From Bactrocera neohumeralis (Eukaryota > Arthropoda > Insecta > Diptera > Tephritidae): 64,000 bases of DNA. Position 1 is the stretch's first letter; every line of letters begins with the position of its first letter. The position numbers and the translations under genes were made by a program. Of the stretch, positions 24,690-36,574 are shown piece by piece. Below the pieces are notes generated by a model. The model did not search any database and had not been told where the DNA came from. It saw nothing but the letters and a program-made list of their open reading frames with translations. The stretch is from positions 21,826,635-21,890,634 of the forward strand of contig NC_065921.1 of the NCBI RefSeq assembly GCF_024586455.1, given 5' to 3'.

Positions 24690-24840
24690 GTGCAGCGGTC
24701 AGTAGTCCCGGCGGTAGTCGAACACACCCATTCACCCATTCACATGTGAAGAAATATTATGCATAGTCAGTCGAGAAAATAAAAAGATTGCAGTGTGAAC
24801 ACATAAATTACTGGAAGGAAGTTTGCCGTAGATGGAAAAG
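24690..24840 (+). promoter_or_regulatory. GC-richer island, possible promoter or 5' UTR exon
   Basis: Bases around 24650-24730 are clearly GC-richer than their surroundings and contain TCAGTAGTC and, later, AGTCAGTCGAGAAAAT, which fit the insect initiator consensus TCAKTY. A possible donor GTAAAT follows at 24840. No downstream promoter element or TATA box fits well, and there is no linked coding exon. The reading as a first exon is inference. Confidence 0.2.
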
Positions 24841-25234
24841 TAAATTTTGCAGAAGTTGCAAATGTGAATGTGAACTTTCTTGATTTATTCATTCACTTTT
24901 AATGATCGTGAGTTTATTTTATTTTTTTTTACTTTTGTTTTTAATGTTGCCATTATTTGTGGGTTTCTCCAACACCTACGGCTGTGTATAAATTGTAGAA
25001 AACTTTATATTAAATACATAGACATTTATATATATATTAATTACTGTGAGAGGAGACGCTGCGCAAAAGCACGCAGAAATTTCAATGTTTCAAACGATAA
25101 TCCGGAATATTCGCGAGATTTTACTTTAAGAGCTTATAGTGTAAGGAATTATACATGTATGTATGTATGTACGACAGAGGCGTAGCTAGTAAGTATTAGA
25201 AAAGGCTGTGAATTTGAGTGAAGTAGTGCGTTGC
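24841..25234. other. No gene seen
   Basis: AT-rich DNA. The ORF at 24880-25185 (low complexity, Tyr/Ile-rich) overlaps TATGTATG repeats at 25156-25172. Confidence 0.5.
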
Positions 25235-25490
25235 GATTTTTACAATGGATAAAAATATCGAACAAATAATTTGCCCCAAGTTTTGTATTTTAAACCAAAT
25301 TTCGTCTGCGTAATCATTGCGAATATTGGAAAAGGCTTACGGTGATTCAAGTTCAACAATAACACGAGCCTACGAGTGGTGTAAAGGCTTCAAAGACGGT
25401 TGAAAGATCGTTCGACCTTTTCAACTGATGGAAATATTAAAAAATTTAAGAATATGGTGCTTGAAAATCATCAGGAGAGTCTATAACATC
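25235..25490 (+). pseudogene. mariner N-terminal fragment
   Basis: A mariner leader (GCGATTTTTACAATGG) precedes ATG at 25245 and the frame MDKNIEQIICPKFCILNQIS, followed by AYGDSSSTITRAYEWCKGFK after a frameshift. STDGNIKKFKNMVLENHQES in another frame corresponds to the linker between the two helix-turn-helix motifs. It ends abruptly at about 25485 where a TTAA-type MITE sequence begins, so the MITE or a deletion cut it. Only the DNA-binding part is present. Confidence 0.75.
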
Positions 25491-26290
25491 TCAAGCTGAT
25501 CCGAATAAAAGTTTCGGAGATAAAACCTTGAAAAGTTGCACCCTCGAGGTTAGGTTGAAATTTTGTTTTCAAAGTCGGTTGCCAAGGTTTCTCGCGAACG
25601 ACTCAACCGATCTCAATGAAATTTTACACATGTCTTCGAAAAATGTATTTTACAAAATATTAAACGAAGTATATTTTTTTTGTGAATTACAACTTAAAAA
25701 AAATCGTTAAATTTTCAACAAATTGCCAAAATTACAATTTTCACTTTTTCGTTTTTTCCTTCGTCCAATACCTAGTTTAGGGCCATAATTAAGGTGTTAC
25801 ATTCAAAATATCGCCAGGCTAAAGTGCAGTCTTTAAACGCGTTTTCTTCGAAACTGTGCTTTTGAAGTCGGTTGGCAAAATTTCTCGAAAACTACTTAAG
25901 CGAACTTCATGAAATTTTACACAGGTCTTTGAGATACAGTTCTTAAAGACTTGGATGAGGGATTTTTTTCTATTACTATTTGAAAAAAAAAAGAAAGTCG
26001 CGAAATTTTCATTGAAATTTTAATTTTTTTTCTAAACACGTATTTTTTCACTTTAGCAGCACAGTTTTTTGAAGGCCAGCGGAAAATGACGTCGTAATAG
26101 CCGATTTTTGAATATTTCCCTTTGAAAATTTAACAAAGTCTTTGTAAAATATGTACATATGTCTCTTTGAAATTATAAGAAGTTTGAATAAAATATTTAA
26201 TTTTTTATGGGAAAAAAATAAGCCGCTTTTTGCTCGAGGAAACGCATATAACCACATAATTTTTACCAAAATATACAATTATTTTAAAAT
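25486..26290 (+). mobile_element. Two partial TTAA-type MITE copies in tandem
   Basis: First part (25486-25780): AAGCTGATCCGAATAAAAGT, TTGAAAAGTTGCACCCTCGAG, CAAAGTCGGTTGCCAAGG, TTTTCCTTCGTCCAATACC. Second part (about 25785-26275) repeats the same order, from CGCCAGGCTAAAGTGCAGTC through GAAGTCGGTTGGCAAAATTT to GCTCGAGGAAACGCATATAA, the 3' end of the family. The 5' end of the first part is missing. These fill in the internal block (about 26040-26110) that is lacking in the copy at 44956. Confidence 0.75.
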
Positions 26291-26692
26291 TTAAATAACA
26301 AAATACCTATGAAAATGCTCGCCGCTTTGATAAGTCACTCTTGGAACAATGGGAATCATAAGACGGAATAAGCAAAAAATAAAGGATTTCTGTATTTTCA
26401 ATAACCTGTAATGACGCTTCTACGATTAATCCTCTGTTGACAGTGTTTGTTGATATAATTTTTTGACGCATTGTATAGTACAAGTCTTAAATTAAAATTC
26501 AAAATTTTTAGAGATTTCTAGATAGTGTGCTTTCAAATAAAAACTGATTGAAAACGTTAGAAAAAACTATAGAAAAGGGAAGATTAAATGTAAAAGAGGT
26601 TTGCTGTGTGATTTGAAATATTTCTAAAATAATAATGATTTATAGGCGTCACAACTTTCTCAATAATTTTTAGCAGAAATGTTTTACATAAA
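26291..26692. other. No gene seen
   Basis: AT-rich DNA with nothing recognised. Confidence 0.5.
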
Positions 26693-26973
26693 GTGACATA
26701 AAATGGAAAATAACGTAAAGGATACTTTTCAAAATTTTATAGGCGCAGGAAAAACGATATACTAGAAACCACTCATATTGCAACAAATTTGAGTTTTGGT
26801 TATAAAATGGTTATATATGTGGTTATGTATTGGTTATATCTAAGAGCGGCAGCTGAAAATTTTAAGCTACTTACATACAATATGTATGTATATATATGAT
26901 GTAGTGAATCGTAAGCAATAAAAAACTCAATTTTGATTTTTTTGATGATACGTTGTTTTGCATTTTAGGTGAC
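26693..26973. mobile_element. ~281-bp MITE-like element (family X), left copy
   Basis: GTGACATAAAATGGAAAATA at the left matches the inverted right end GTCACCTAAAATGCAAAACA; over 24 bp 20 positions agree. Inside are GGTTATA repeats (GGTTATAAAATGGTTATATA). A second copy lies inverted at 28428-28690, about 75-80 percent similar by eye. It has no coding capacity, and the target duplication was not resolved. Confidence 0.7.
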
Positions 26974-27904
26974 AATATGCAAGTTTTTCTTTCTATTTAT
27001 TATTTCTACGTTCTACGTCAGGTGCTGTATTATCAATTTATACATATACAAAAATATCTTCACATTTATTAAAAAAAAATTAAAAATCATTAAACTAATA
27101 TAATTCTAACTAACTTTTGCTTTAAACCCTCAATCAATTCAAGAAAAGTTGCTTTGCTTTGCTGCCAAATTTAAAAATTCAACCCTTCATGCCTTTTATT
27201 AAATTAAAGCCCACACCTCTGATTGTATGTGTACTTTGAACTGCCTTCTTCTTTTTTCGCAATAAAATTTGTATTTGTCTGCCATAAATATAAGCGTGAA
27301 AAGGGGTTAAGAAGTTAAATTGAATTCAGACGTTAACTGTTCTTGTGATCTCAAAATTTTACGATGACATCAATGACTGCAAACGACGGCGGCATATTTA
27401 TTCAACATTCTTTGTTTACATGCTTGCATACAAATACACATGTGTAAAAAAATTTTATTATAAATATAAATATATATGTGCATATGTCAGTCAGCATATC
27501 ATTAAGAAAACAGTGCAGGTAAATAACGTTCTGCTTGTTTGTCGGAATAAAAATTACTCCAGGCATATAAAAAACAACACAGTGTAAGAAAATGTTTTTG
27601 CATGCATTTCAGATTGATCAACACAAAAACAAAAAATAGAAAAAAAAAGAAAATAAAAAATTTAAATAATAATAATTTATATTCTGTTTCTCTCTAAAAT
27701 GTTAAATTGTGTAAATGCCATATATAAAGTAAAAAATTATAAATGCCAATATTTAACCCATATTCCCTTTAATAACTTGAAATTAAAGCAAGAAATACAT
27801 ATTTTTTACAAGAAAAATAATTAATTTGTTGTTTTAGTTATTTTTTGTTCAGAGATATTGATTGCTTATCTCAAAGTAACACTGTCATAATAAGTTAAAT
27901 AAAA
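26974..27904. other. No gene seen
   Basis: AT-rich DNA lying between the two inverted family X copies. The ORF at 27345-27587 is of low complexity. Confidence 0.5.
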
Positions 27905-28422
27905 ACAAGAAAAAATGTTAACTTCGCTTGCACCGAAGCTAAATACCCTTCACAGGTGCATTTCTGTTAGTAACTATGTGTTCAGTTTGTATGGAAGCTA
28001 TATGCTATAGTTAACCGATCTGAAGAATTTCTTCGGAGATTACATTGTTGCCTTAAAAAATAATCTATACCAAATTTCGTGAATATATCTTGACAAATGT
28101 GAAAGTTTTCCATATAAGCATTTGATTCCGATCGTTCAGTTTGTATGGCAGCTATATGTTATAGTGGTCCGATATCGGCCGTTCCGACAAATGAGCAGCT
28201 TTTTGAAGAGAAAATTGCAAAATTTGCAAAATTTCAAAACGATATCTTAAAAACTGAGGGACTAGTTCGTATATATACAGACAGACAGACAGACATGGCT
28301 AAATCGACTCAGCTCGACATGCTGATCATTTATATATATACTTTATAGGGTCTCCGACGATTCCTTCTGTGTGTTACAAACTTCGTGATAAACTTAATAT
28401 ACCCTGTTCAGGGTATAAAAAT
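27905..28422 (+). repeat. Tephritid-type dispersed repeat, copy c (fullest)
   Basis: The most complete copy, from GTTAACTTCGCTTGCACCGA and AATACCCTTCACAGGTGC to the palindrome ATACCCTGTTCAGGGTAT at 28399-28416. The core TCAGTTTGTATGGMAGCTAT ATGYTATAGT occurs twice (about 27983 and 28137), so the repeat carries an internal duplication of ~150 bp. The ORF at 28145-28348 lies inside it and is not a gene. Related copies: 9080, 16865, 36575, 44455, 56933, 58205. Confidence 0.85.
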
Positions 28423-28427
28423 ATATA

Positions 28428-28840
28428 TATAACGTATTATCAAAAATTCGAAATTGAATATTTTTATTGCCTACGACTTACTACATCATGTTACATATAC
28501 ATATGTAGCATAAAATTTTCAGCTTTCGCTGTCAGATATAACCAATATATAACCAATTTGTAACCAATATATAACCGTTTTATAACCAAAACTCAAATTT
28601 TGTTTCAATATGAGTGGTTTTTATTATACCGTTATTTCTTCGCTTCTAAACTTATGAAAATTGATGTAACGTTATTTTGCATTTTACATGGCAACAAAAT
28701 TTTAAGCTTCTCCTATCAGATACCTATAACCAAGTTATAACCAAAACTTAATTTTTTTCAGTAGTAGTGCATGAGTAACTTGTCTCTATTGAAAACTTAT
28801 GAAAAGTCATGTTTCGTTATTTTATTTGACAATATAAGAC
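28428..28840. mobile_element. MITE-like family X, inverted copy plus partial tandem unit
   Basis: Reads in reverse orientation to 26693-26973: CTACGACTTACTACATCATG, ATAACCAATATATAACC repeats, CTCAAATTTTGTTTCAATAT, GAGTGGTTTTTATTATACCG and a terminus TAACGTTATTTTGCATTTTA. A second, shorter unit follows (28690-28840), ending TTCGTTATTTTATTTGACAA. The outer terminus next to the dispersed repeat (28428) is truncated at ATAACG. Confidence 0.65.
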
Positions 28841-31077
28841 AAACTGTTCTAAAATGAAACTAAACTCTATATACTATTGTTTAATAAAATAGTAAAAAAG
28901 TTGTGTAATGCAAAATCATTAGCAAGCAATAAAAAAATGTAAGCGCAACCCACGATTTTTGAATTTGAATAGAGCGTTCAGTATCGCCACGCTTTGACTA
29001 CGCTTTATTGTTGCCAATTTTCTTTAAATTGTATTAACTTGTCTTTGGTATTGTTCAATTCCCTTCTACTAAAAATGGTTTAATGCTATAAAATAGATTA
29101 ATGATCTCATGGCTTCAAAGACGCACTATTGAATGGCAGTCAATATAAATGTAGCGAGTATTTTTAAGCATATAAATTTTTGAAGCGATAGCTGTCAAAC
29201 CAACTGTCAATAGAAAACGCATGCTGTCAACAATGCTGTCAACAATTATGTACCATAATACATATTATAATATACTTTGGTAACACTATTTTGTAGTCAT
29301 TTGGCGATTGTGCTGTTAGAGGCTGTTTCTTGCTAAATTTGGCTCGCAAAACTGAAAATTTCCTAACACGTAGAATTTTTTGAGTTTTACACAAAGAGTG
29401 CATTCTTCAAACCAGCACCATTTACTAAAATGACAAAAATAGCTGCATGTGGTGGAAAATGCTTGGACTCAAATTCAAAATCAGGACACCTCAAATACCT
29501 CACAGGCCTTTTAGCACATCAGTTGAAATTAGATAAAAAACAAAAAAAAAAAAATTCTTACATATTTGTTGAGTAGCGTCACTTATCCAAATTAAGCCTA
29601 ACAACGGAGAAAAATTCAAAGCTCTTGGATATTTTTTTCGAAAACTCACTAACTGCACGGTAAATTTTGAACGAACTTCACACTTATCAAAGTTGAGAAA
29701 TACCCTATATTTTTTTCGTTTTTGCTTTGCTACCATCAAAATACCGTACAAGGTTTGAAACCATCACACAGTGGTAGCATTGATTTTTTTAAATCAAATG
29801 TTTATACTCCTAAAACGCACCCTCTAATTAAAAAAATCTATGCTATAAGTGTTAGTAATATGATTAATGATTTACGATTCAAATAATAGAAGTGAATAAT
29901 TCAAAGCTACAATTATAAAATATTAATACAAAATTGTTCTAATGAATTTTTTTCTTAATAATTTTGACATTTTGAAACTGAAAGTGAAAGACAATAAACT
30001 TAAGACGAAGTTAACAACGAAGACAAACGTTGACGGCCAGTTTTGTTTTTAATAATGATCAATTCAACTGATTTAAATATTTTATAAACATAAAAAAGGT
30101 TATTAGCTTGGGTTAACTTAAAACGGGTGAACTAAGTAGAGGTACTTTTTTCAATAGCCATTTTTTTGAACAGATCCCGCCTGAGTCGAGTCAAGCTGTC
30201 ATGTTTTTTGTTCAGTATTGTTTGGCGTTTCATCATGGAAAGACTTACGCCTTATTTGTAATTTAACCAAAATATTTAACTTTAGTTATGAACATTTTTC
30301 TTATAAATTTTTAAAATATTAGGACAAATATTTTGTCTTCATGCTTGCAAGTCTTGAGAAGCATAAAATATCAGTAATCCTACTAAAAAATGTCTACATT
30401 TTCTTCTTACTGTCTTTTTTTTATAATTTAACGTTTAGTTGATTGTTTTGAAGTTTATTTGCAATCCTTTCATAAGCATTGGTTTCGAAAAGTTCATTGA
30501 AAAGCACTATGACTGACACAAATATCAAATCACAGTCTTTTAACAACCACTCAGGTTTCTTAAATCGGCTCAAACTAATAGATGAGTACCCAAAAGATAA
30601 TGGTTTTTGCATAAATTATGAAGGTTAAGAATTTAAATTGAGAAGTATATAAAGGTCACATAAATACAACAGTGTTATACAGCAGTCCCAAATGCAAATT
30701 GACCCTAGCAGCAACTGAGCCTCTGTAAATGAGTTGTGCAAGCCAAAACCATTAATGGAACTGCACACCTGCAGAGGAAAGGGAAGTAAAGCAAATCAAA
30801 TAAAGTTGAACGGACCTCAAAGTGATAGTCAATAATGCATTTGTTTATGGACACACGGTGTCTTACAGATGTCGTAGCTATAGGGATCTCTATTCTCAAC
30901 TCGGTCAGCACACTTGAAGAATGTGCAAAATTGGCAAGACAGTTTAAATATTTGAGAAGTTGTGTACATAATGTATAATAAATGTGTAAAGACTTGTACG
31001 AGTATATTAGTTCCGTCTCAAGCTCAAAAGTTGGTTATTGTTCAATCTAATGTTTGACACTTTAGTGACTTAAGGCG
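28841..31077. other. No gene seen
   Basis: About 2.2 kb without a supported gene. TGTCAA words cluster at 29187-29250 (ATGCTGTCAACA occurs twice in tandem). GGGTTAACTTAAAACGGGTG near 30110 weakly resembles the repeat at 2060. ORFs at 29500-29751, 30421-30612 and 30705-30911 are motif-free. Confidence 0.5.
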
Positions 31078-31745
31078 TTAAATGGGTTTACAGGTTTCAA
31101 AAAATCGAATTCTTTAATTGTCTTATTTAATACTGCAACACCTTTAGAATATTGTCCTAAATTTTCAAGTTGATCCGAGTAATAGTTTCAGAGTTACAGC
31201 CTTGAGAACTTGTGCGTTCGAGGCTAGCTAGGCTAAGTGCCTTATCTTTAAACGCGTTTTTCTCGAAACTGTGTTTCTGAAGTTGGTTGGCAAGATTTCT
31301 TGAGAACTACTCAACCGATCTTCACGAAATTTTACACAGGTCCTTGGGATATAATTTTTAAAGACTTGGATATGGGATTTTTTTTCGATTACAACTATTT
31401 TTTCGTAAAAATGTCTGCCAAAAATTCCAATTTTTAGGTTTTTTCCTTCGTCCAAATTCTAAGTTAAAGTTTTACTAAAATACGTATGTATTTTTTCACA
31501 TTAGATGATCCTGTAAGGAATTATCCTCCCAAAGCGGGCGCATCTTTTTGCCGAGGGGTTACCGGAAATGGCTTCGCAATGGCCGAGCTTAAAATATTTT
31601 TTTCCAAAGATTTCGGAATTTTTTTGTTAATAGTGTATGTTTGTAATAATAAAAAATTCTAATAAAATATTTATTTTTTTTAAACGAAAAAAAAATTGTT
31701 GAAAAAAGGCTTTTCTTACCCGAGGAAACCCATGCAATCCCTTAA
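31078..31745 (+). mobile_element. TTAA-flanked MITE, full-length copy (668 bp)
   Basis: TTAA at 31078-31081 is followed by ATGGGTTTACAGGTTTC. The right end reads CGAGGAAACCCATGCAATCC then CTTAA (TTAA 31742-31745). The ends pair as short inverted repeats around GGG-TTACA. The interior has the family words GTTGATCCGAGTAATAGTTT, TCTCGAAACTGTG and AGTTGGTTGGCAAGATTTCT, plus a GC-richer block (31500-31595). TTAA duplications are the mark of piggyBac-like elements, but the terminal bases differ from the usual CCC, so the superfamily is open. Confidence 0.8.
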
Positions 31746-33199
31746 GTTTATTGATAAAAATTTTGGTTCCAAGGATAATTATCGAGAAGAAGAAGCCAAA
31801 TATTGCTTAAGGTTGTTTATTGAAGCACCAAAATTATTGGAAAAAGTAAGTATTTCTAAACATGTTTTTGGAAGTTCAAAAGCATCACACTTAAGCTTGA
31901 ATCTCCACTAAAATTTTATGAAAGAAAAATATTTTTGATCGAAGAGGCTGAAATCCCCTCGGCCACAGAGCTCAACATTCAACTACGCCTAATTCTATAT
32001 CAGATCTCGCAACCATGCAATGGTGAACTTTAGTTAAGAAAGTTGAAATATGGTTTTAAAAACCAATTGCTGCTTTCGAAAACAAAAATGTGTTAATTCT
32101 CTTTTAACAAATAACTAAGTAAAAGGCTGTTCAAGAAACCAAGTGAAATTATCGTCTGTTTTCAATATCCACCTACAAAACATACTAACTGAAGACACAA
32201 TCATTGTATACATGCATACATATAAATGCTAAGTACCCATATTAGGCATTGAATATTGAACAACTGTTTTGAAGAGACTCACTGTGAGGTGTTTCCCAAT
32301 GGCCATTTACAGACATTTTGTTCAAGATTTTTACTTTTTCTAACAATTCACTTACCGCGTTTCTCCTCCATTGCTGCTTTGTTATGATTTTAAGTGGTGC
32401 TTTGGCGATACGATTTTTTGTTGATGGAAATAAATATGTTTTCGCAATGCGAATTGTGTTTGCGAAAAAAAGTGTTTTCGTTTTTTTTTTTACTTTTAAT
32501 TTGGTGTTGTTTAGTAAAAATCACAATGGCACTTGTCTGCAATTAAAAGCGTTGCAAAATAACAACAAATCAACTAACGAATGTGGGTTGACTATATACG
32601 TGTTGATGTGTGTGTGTGTGTGTCTGTTTTTCTATGCGAAAATGCGCTCAAGGCGCAGAGTGGCTATAAGAAATGCGTCTGAGCTGGCAATCGATGAAAT
32701 GAAAGTCACAATTAAATCAACGCTTCAACGCGCACAAAAGCGTGTGTGTGTGTGTGTGTGTAGGTTGTGCGTGTGTTGGTGGCTGTGCAGGCGCGTGCGA
32801 GTGCAAGTGGGCGCCGTAAAATTAAAGTTAAAAGTTGGTGGAAGGCAAAAATGAAATAAAATAAAATAAAGTAGCAAAATTGTTTGTTGCAATTTCACTT
32901 GAGCGATGGTTGGCGTACACATATTGTCCAAGCAGCGACTGCAGCTAACTGTTAATATATTTGACACTATGAAACAAAAGCAAAAAGTTGTTTGATAGTA
33001 TTCGCAAAAACAAAGTGCTTGAATGGAAAACGAAAGTGTGGCTCGCTCAGCTACCAAAGTGTTACGTTTCAATGGTTCATAGGTGTTTTTGGAAAACGTA
33101 ATTTTTTCTTAATTTCGAGCGCACAATTGCAACAACACTTCAAATTATTTGCGCGCACCAGCCACCAACACACAAAATTTGCCAGAAAAAGCACAAATA
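31746..33199. other. Non-coding DNA with (TG)n microsatellites
   Basis: (TG)n runs at 32607-32622 and 32742-32761. The 178-codon ORF at 32318-32854 translates these runs as Cys-Val repeats and is not supported. The region 32580-33180 is GC-richer than its surroundings and could hold regulatory or UTR sequence, but no exon was identified. Confidence 0.5.
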
Positions 33200-34260
33200 A
33201 AGTTTTTTATTTTTAAATTTTTTTAAATTAAAAACAACTAGTTTTTAGCACAAAATTAGATATTTTAAAAACAATAAAATAATTTTTGTTGTTTTAACTA
33301 AAAAAAAACATTAATTTTTAGCACTCAGTTTTCGATTTTCATAATTTTTTTAAATTAAAATACAATAGGAATTTTTTTAAACTGTAAGTTTCTTATAAAA
33401 ACTGTATTTTTTGTAAAAACTGCAAATTTTTGCATTAAAATTTTTTTTCAATACAAAACAGCACTTTCTTATTAAAAGTGTAAAAACCGATCTTTGAAAA
33501 AAAAAACCGCAGTTTTTAATATAAACATTTTTTTGATATTTGTTTTTAATAAATAACTGTATAGAAACTGATTTTTTTTTTGAAAATATAACTGTATTTT
33601 TTTTTATAAAACCGTAAATATTTAAAAAAAAATCCGATTTTGAAAACAAACTGTAATTTGTTCAATAAAAACAATTTTTTTAAATTAACTGTACTATTTT
33701 TTTATATAAACCGAAATAAATGTAATTTTTTTTAGAAAACTGATTTTTTAATAAAGAATTAATGAAAAACATGTTTGTTTTTTAATAAAAAAACTGTAAT
33801 TTTTTTCACAAAAACCTAAATAAATACCTAACTAATTTTTTTTTTTGTAAAACTTGATTTTTTAATAAATAATGTGTTTTGGTCGAAAACAGAATAAACC
33901 GTATAATCTTTCATGAAAATTGTTTTTTTTTTCAAAATGTTTTAATTTGTTTTCAATAAAATTAATTTTTATATTGTATTGTAATGTTTATGATGAAAAT
34001 CGAAATTAAAAAAAAAAAACAGTTTTTATGAAAATAATTTTCTTTTAATAAAAACATTTTTTTTTATAAATTAATTTTAAAATTTATAAAAACAGTTTTT
34101 TTAATGAAATTTTGTTTCATAAATTAATCTTTTTAAAAGAATTTTTTTATTTGAAAACAGTAATTTTTGGTATAAAAACTGCATTTTTTATAAAAAAAAA
34201 ACATAAATTAAGACTTTTATTAAAAAAATGTTTTTAATTTATTATTTTTTTTTTAATTTT
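33200..34260. repeat. A/T low-complexity tract with recurring AAAACTG words
   Basis: Over 1 kb nearly devoid of G/C except in the recurring words AAAACTGTAATTT, AAAACCG and AAACTGATTTTTT, separated by T- and A-runs. It looks like a heavily degenerate tandem repeat with a unit of a few tens of bases. The ORF at 33377-33649 is an artefact of this tract. Confidence 0.7.
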
Positions 34261-34499
34261 TAACAACCTTCTATGCTGCTGATAACCATATATGTAGTCG
34301 TTGTTGTCCGTTTACTTTCAAACTCAATTTGGCTTATCTATGCCAAGTAGCGATTCGATCACACTGTTAAAGGCACTTTCAGTTAGGTTACACGTAATTT
34401 CTACACTTAAAATTTTTATTTTTCGAGAGTCTTTAGTTTTTATGTTCACTTTTTCGCATTAAATTTCTTGCAAATTAAATATTTAAAACTTGCTATTTT

Positions 34500-34892
34500 G
34501 CAGCGTTTGTTGTTGCTTTGTATTCGCGTTGCTACCACGTTCGGTGTTCGAGCGTAAATAAACACAGTCTGCAGTTGATTTTCGCTGATATAGTGGTTGG
34601 AAGCGCAAAAACGGCGCGCACACCAGCACCAGCAGCAACAGCAGCGGCAGTAGCACCAACAGCCCACAGCCAAAAGCTAACAGTAGAGCGACCGGCACCA
34701 AGCGTTAGCATGTTAGCATCGTGTGTTAGCGTTAGTGTCAGAGTCAGTCGCAGTCAATCAAGCCGGTTAAACCGTGCCAGTTTGGTCGTCAGTCAGCTGC
34801 TTGGCAAACGGCCAACTTGGCCAGTTAGCAGTGATGTTTACAGCGGCATTAGCAGTGCCGGCAGCGATAGCAGAAGCAGCAGAAATGGTTAG
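34500..34892 (+). other. GC-rich island with CAG-type repeats; possible 5' exon
   Basis: The most GC-rich block in the window. It contains CAGCACCAGCAGCAACAGCA and AGTCAGTCGCAGTCAATCAA. A 124-codon ORF (34518-34892) reads Ala/Ser/Thr/Val-rich and ends SDSRSSRNG; minus-strand frames are open too, so coding is unproven. GAAATG|GTTAGT at about 34884-34893 would make a start codon directly before a splice donor. Such Ser/Ala tracts are typical of long insect 5' UTRs or disordered N-termini. No following exon was found. Confidence 0.3.
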
Positions 34893-36574
34893 TTAGTTAG
34901 TGGCCTAACATACATAACTGCCGACGCTATGCGCAGCTTCGTGGCGCCGTCGGCGTTGGCTGCGTCTATTATGCTGTCGTTGGTGTTAAGTGAAGAGACC
35001 AACTTACAGTGTGCTATTTTGGAGTAACTACTTAATAAAGCGTGTGAAATGGTTAAAGTAACGATTCAAGTTATAATTCAATTGAATTGTAGGTTATGGT
35101 TGAATTCGGAAATGTAAGAGATTATAAAAGCTGTTTATTTAAACACCATTATCATTACATAGTTTTTAGAGAGAAAGTAGTTATTTGTAAATATATTTAT
35201 GGAAGTTCAGAATCAGCATATAAAGACTTAAGGTCGAATCCCTGCATCCTTGAAGATTTTTTAAGACAATATTTTTCTGTATAAACGAAGTCCGTTTCAA
35301 TTCCTGCTTAATTTTTTCTCAACTTTTTTGGTAGAGTGTACATATACCGTAAAATTTTATGTATCAAACTAAATTTTATTCGGGTTTAAGACAACTCGAT
35401 GACATCTCTAATTTCTAAATGAGTTTTAAAACAAAAATAATACTTAAAATTCCCATCCTTCGTGAGATTTATTATCAATTTTTAAAATTTAATTCGATAA
35501 GAATGGTGACAATTTGTTATTTGAATACCAAATTCAACAAAGCACTTTTTTTTTAAGATACTTTACAATTTTCTCATTTCGAATTGATATGAATTAGTGT
35601 GTCCATCTTCAGTATTAAATTTACTTATATTTTGACTATTTTCGCGCAATTTATTTTAAAATTATGGGATTTTTGGGTATATTTCAAAATTTCAAAAAGT
35701 AAAATAGTATTGAACTAGTGATAAAAGCATTATTTTCCTTCATAGAGATAAAAATAACGGGATTTATGTTGGTAGTTTTTAAATGTAATGACTTTGCATC
35801 GTGATGAGACTGTTTTTTCAAGATTAGATTGAGGTTTTTCAACGAAAAAAATTATGCAAACACCTAAAAGGAGATATCGCTAATGCTATTACTAATTAAT
35901 ACATATATCCACACACATATAATCCACTTAAGAATTTTCAAGAATTTTTTTTTTTCATTAAACTATACAATGCTCTATAGTTATACAAAAAATGTTTCGA
36001 GTTGATTTGTAACGAAGAAAATTTTTTTAAACTACTTTATGCATATATGGTAAGCCCACCACCGGCTTAGCTCAAAACTTCTTTTTTCCAAATAGCGAGC
36101 GAAATAACTTTGACAATTCTTATCCGATCGGCTTCATGTTTTCAGATAAACTTTAGGATTCTATTTTGCATAGAAGTACATAGGAATGATTCAATACTTT
36201 TTTATGACCAGTTCATTGCAAAATTATTGACTAAAAGTTTAATTTTTCTGTTCAAATTCCTATAATTTGTGAAGGAATAAATGCATTAAAATTTCCCTAC
36301 ATACTTTTATGGGTATTTTCATGTGAATTTTTTTATTTGGTTCCAAGACGGTAATAGTGTATCCTAAATGTCACGCCGCTGCGCACTTTGGGAAAAAATA
36401 TCTCATTAGCTTGAGGTTCAAACTTAATTAGTGTTTAATTAGTTTTTTGAATAAATTATTATATCAGGCAAAAAATGAATTAATATTTTAAAGATTTTAT
36501 ACCTACTACAGTGAACATTATAGTTACTTATAAATTATCAACGCGATGAGCTGTATAAGTATGCGACCTAGGCG
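34893..36574. other. No gene seen
   Basis: AT-rich DNA. GGTCGAATCCCTGC near 35232 was checked as a tRNA B box and did not extend into a tRNA. Bases 36050-36420 may be an unidentified repeat. Confidence 0.5.

Noticed and set aside
28145..28348. 67-codon ORF with a conserved-looking peptide (PISAVPTNEQLF)
   Set aside because: The same peptide arises in other copies because it is part of the dispersed repeat; stops and shifts in the copies argue against a gene.
29187..29250. Cluster of TGTCAA words as a binding-site array
   Set aside because: Only a short run with a 12-bp duplication; spacing is irregular and there is no linked promoter.
32318..32854. 178-codon ORF on the plus strand
   Set aside because: It spans two (TG)n microsatellites that translate as Cys-Val runs, and no domain or splice context supports it.
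33377..33649. 90-codon Lys/Phe ORF
   Set aside because: Product of an A/T low-complexity tract.
35210..35260. tRNA-like B box GGTCGAATCCC
   Set aside because: No A box at the right distance and no acceptor or anticodon stem could be paired.
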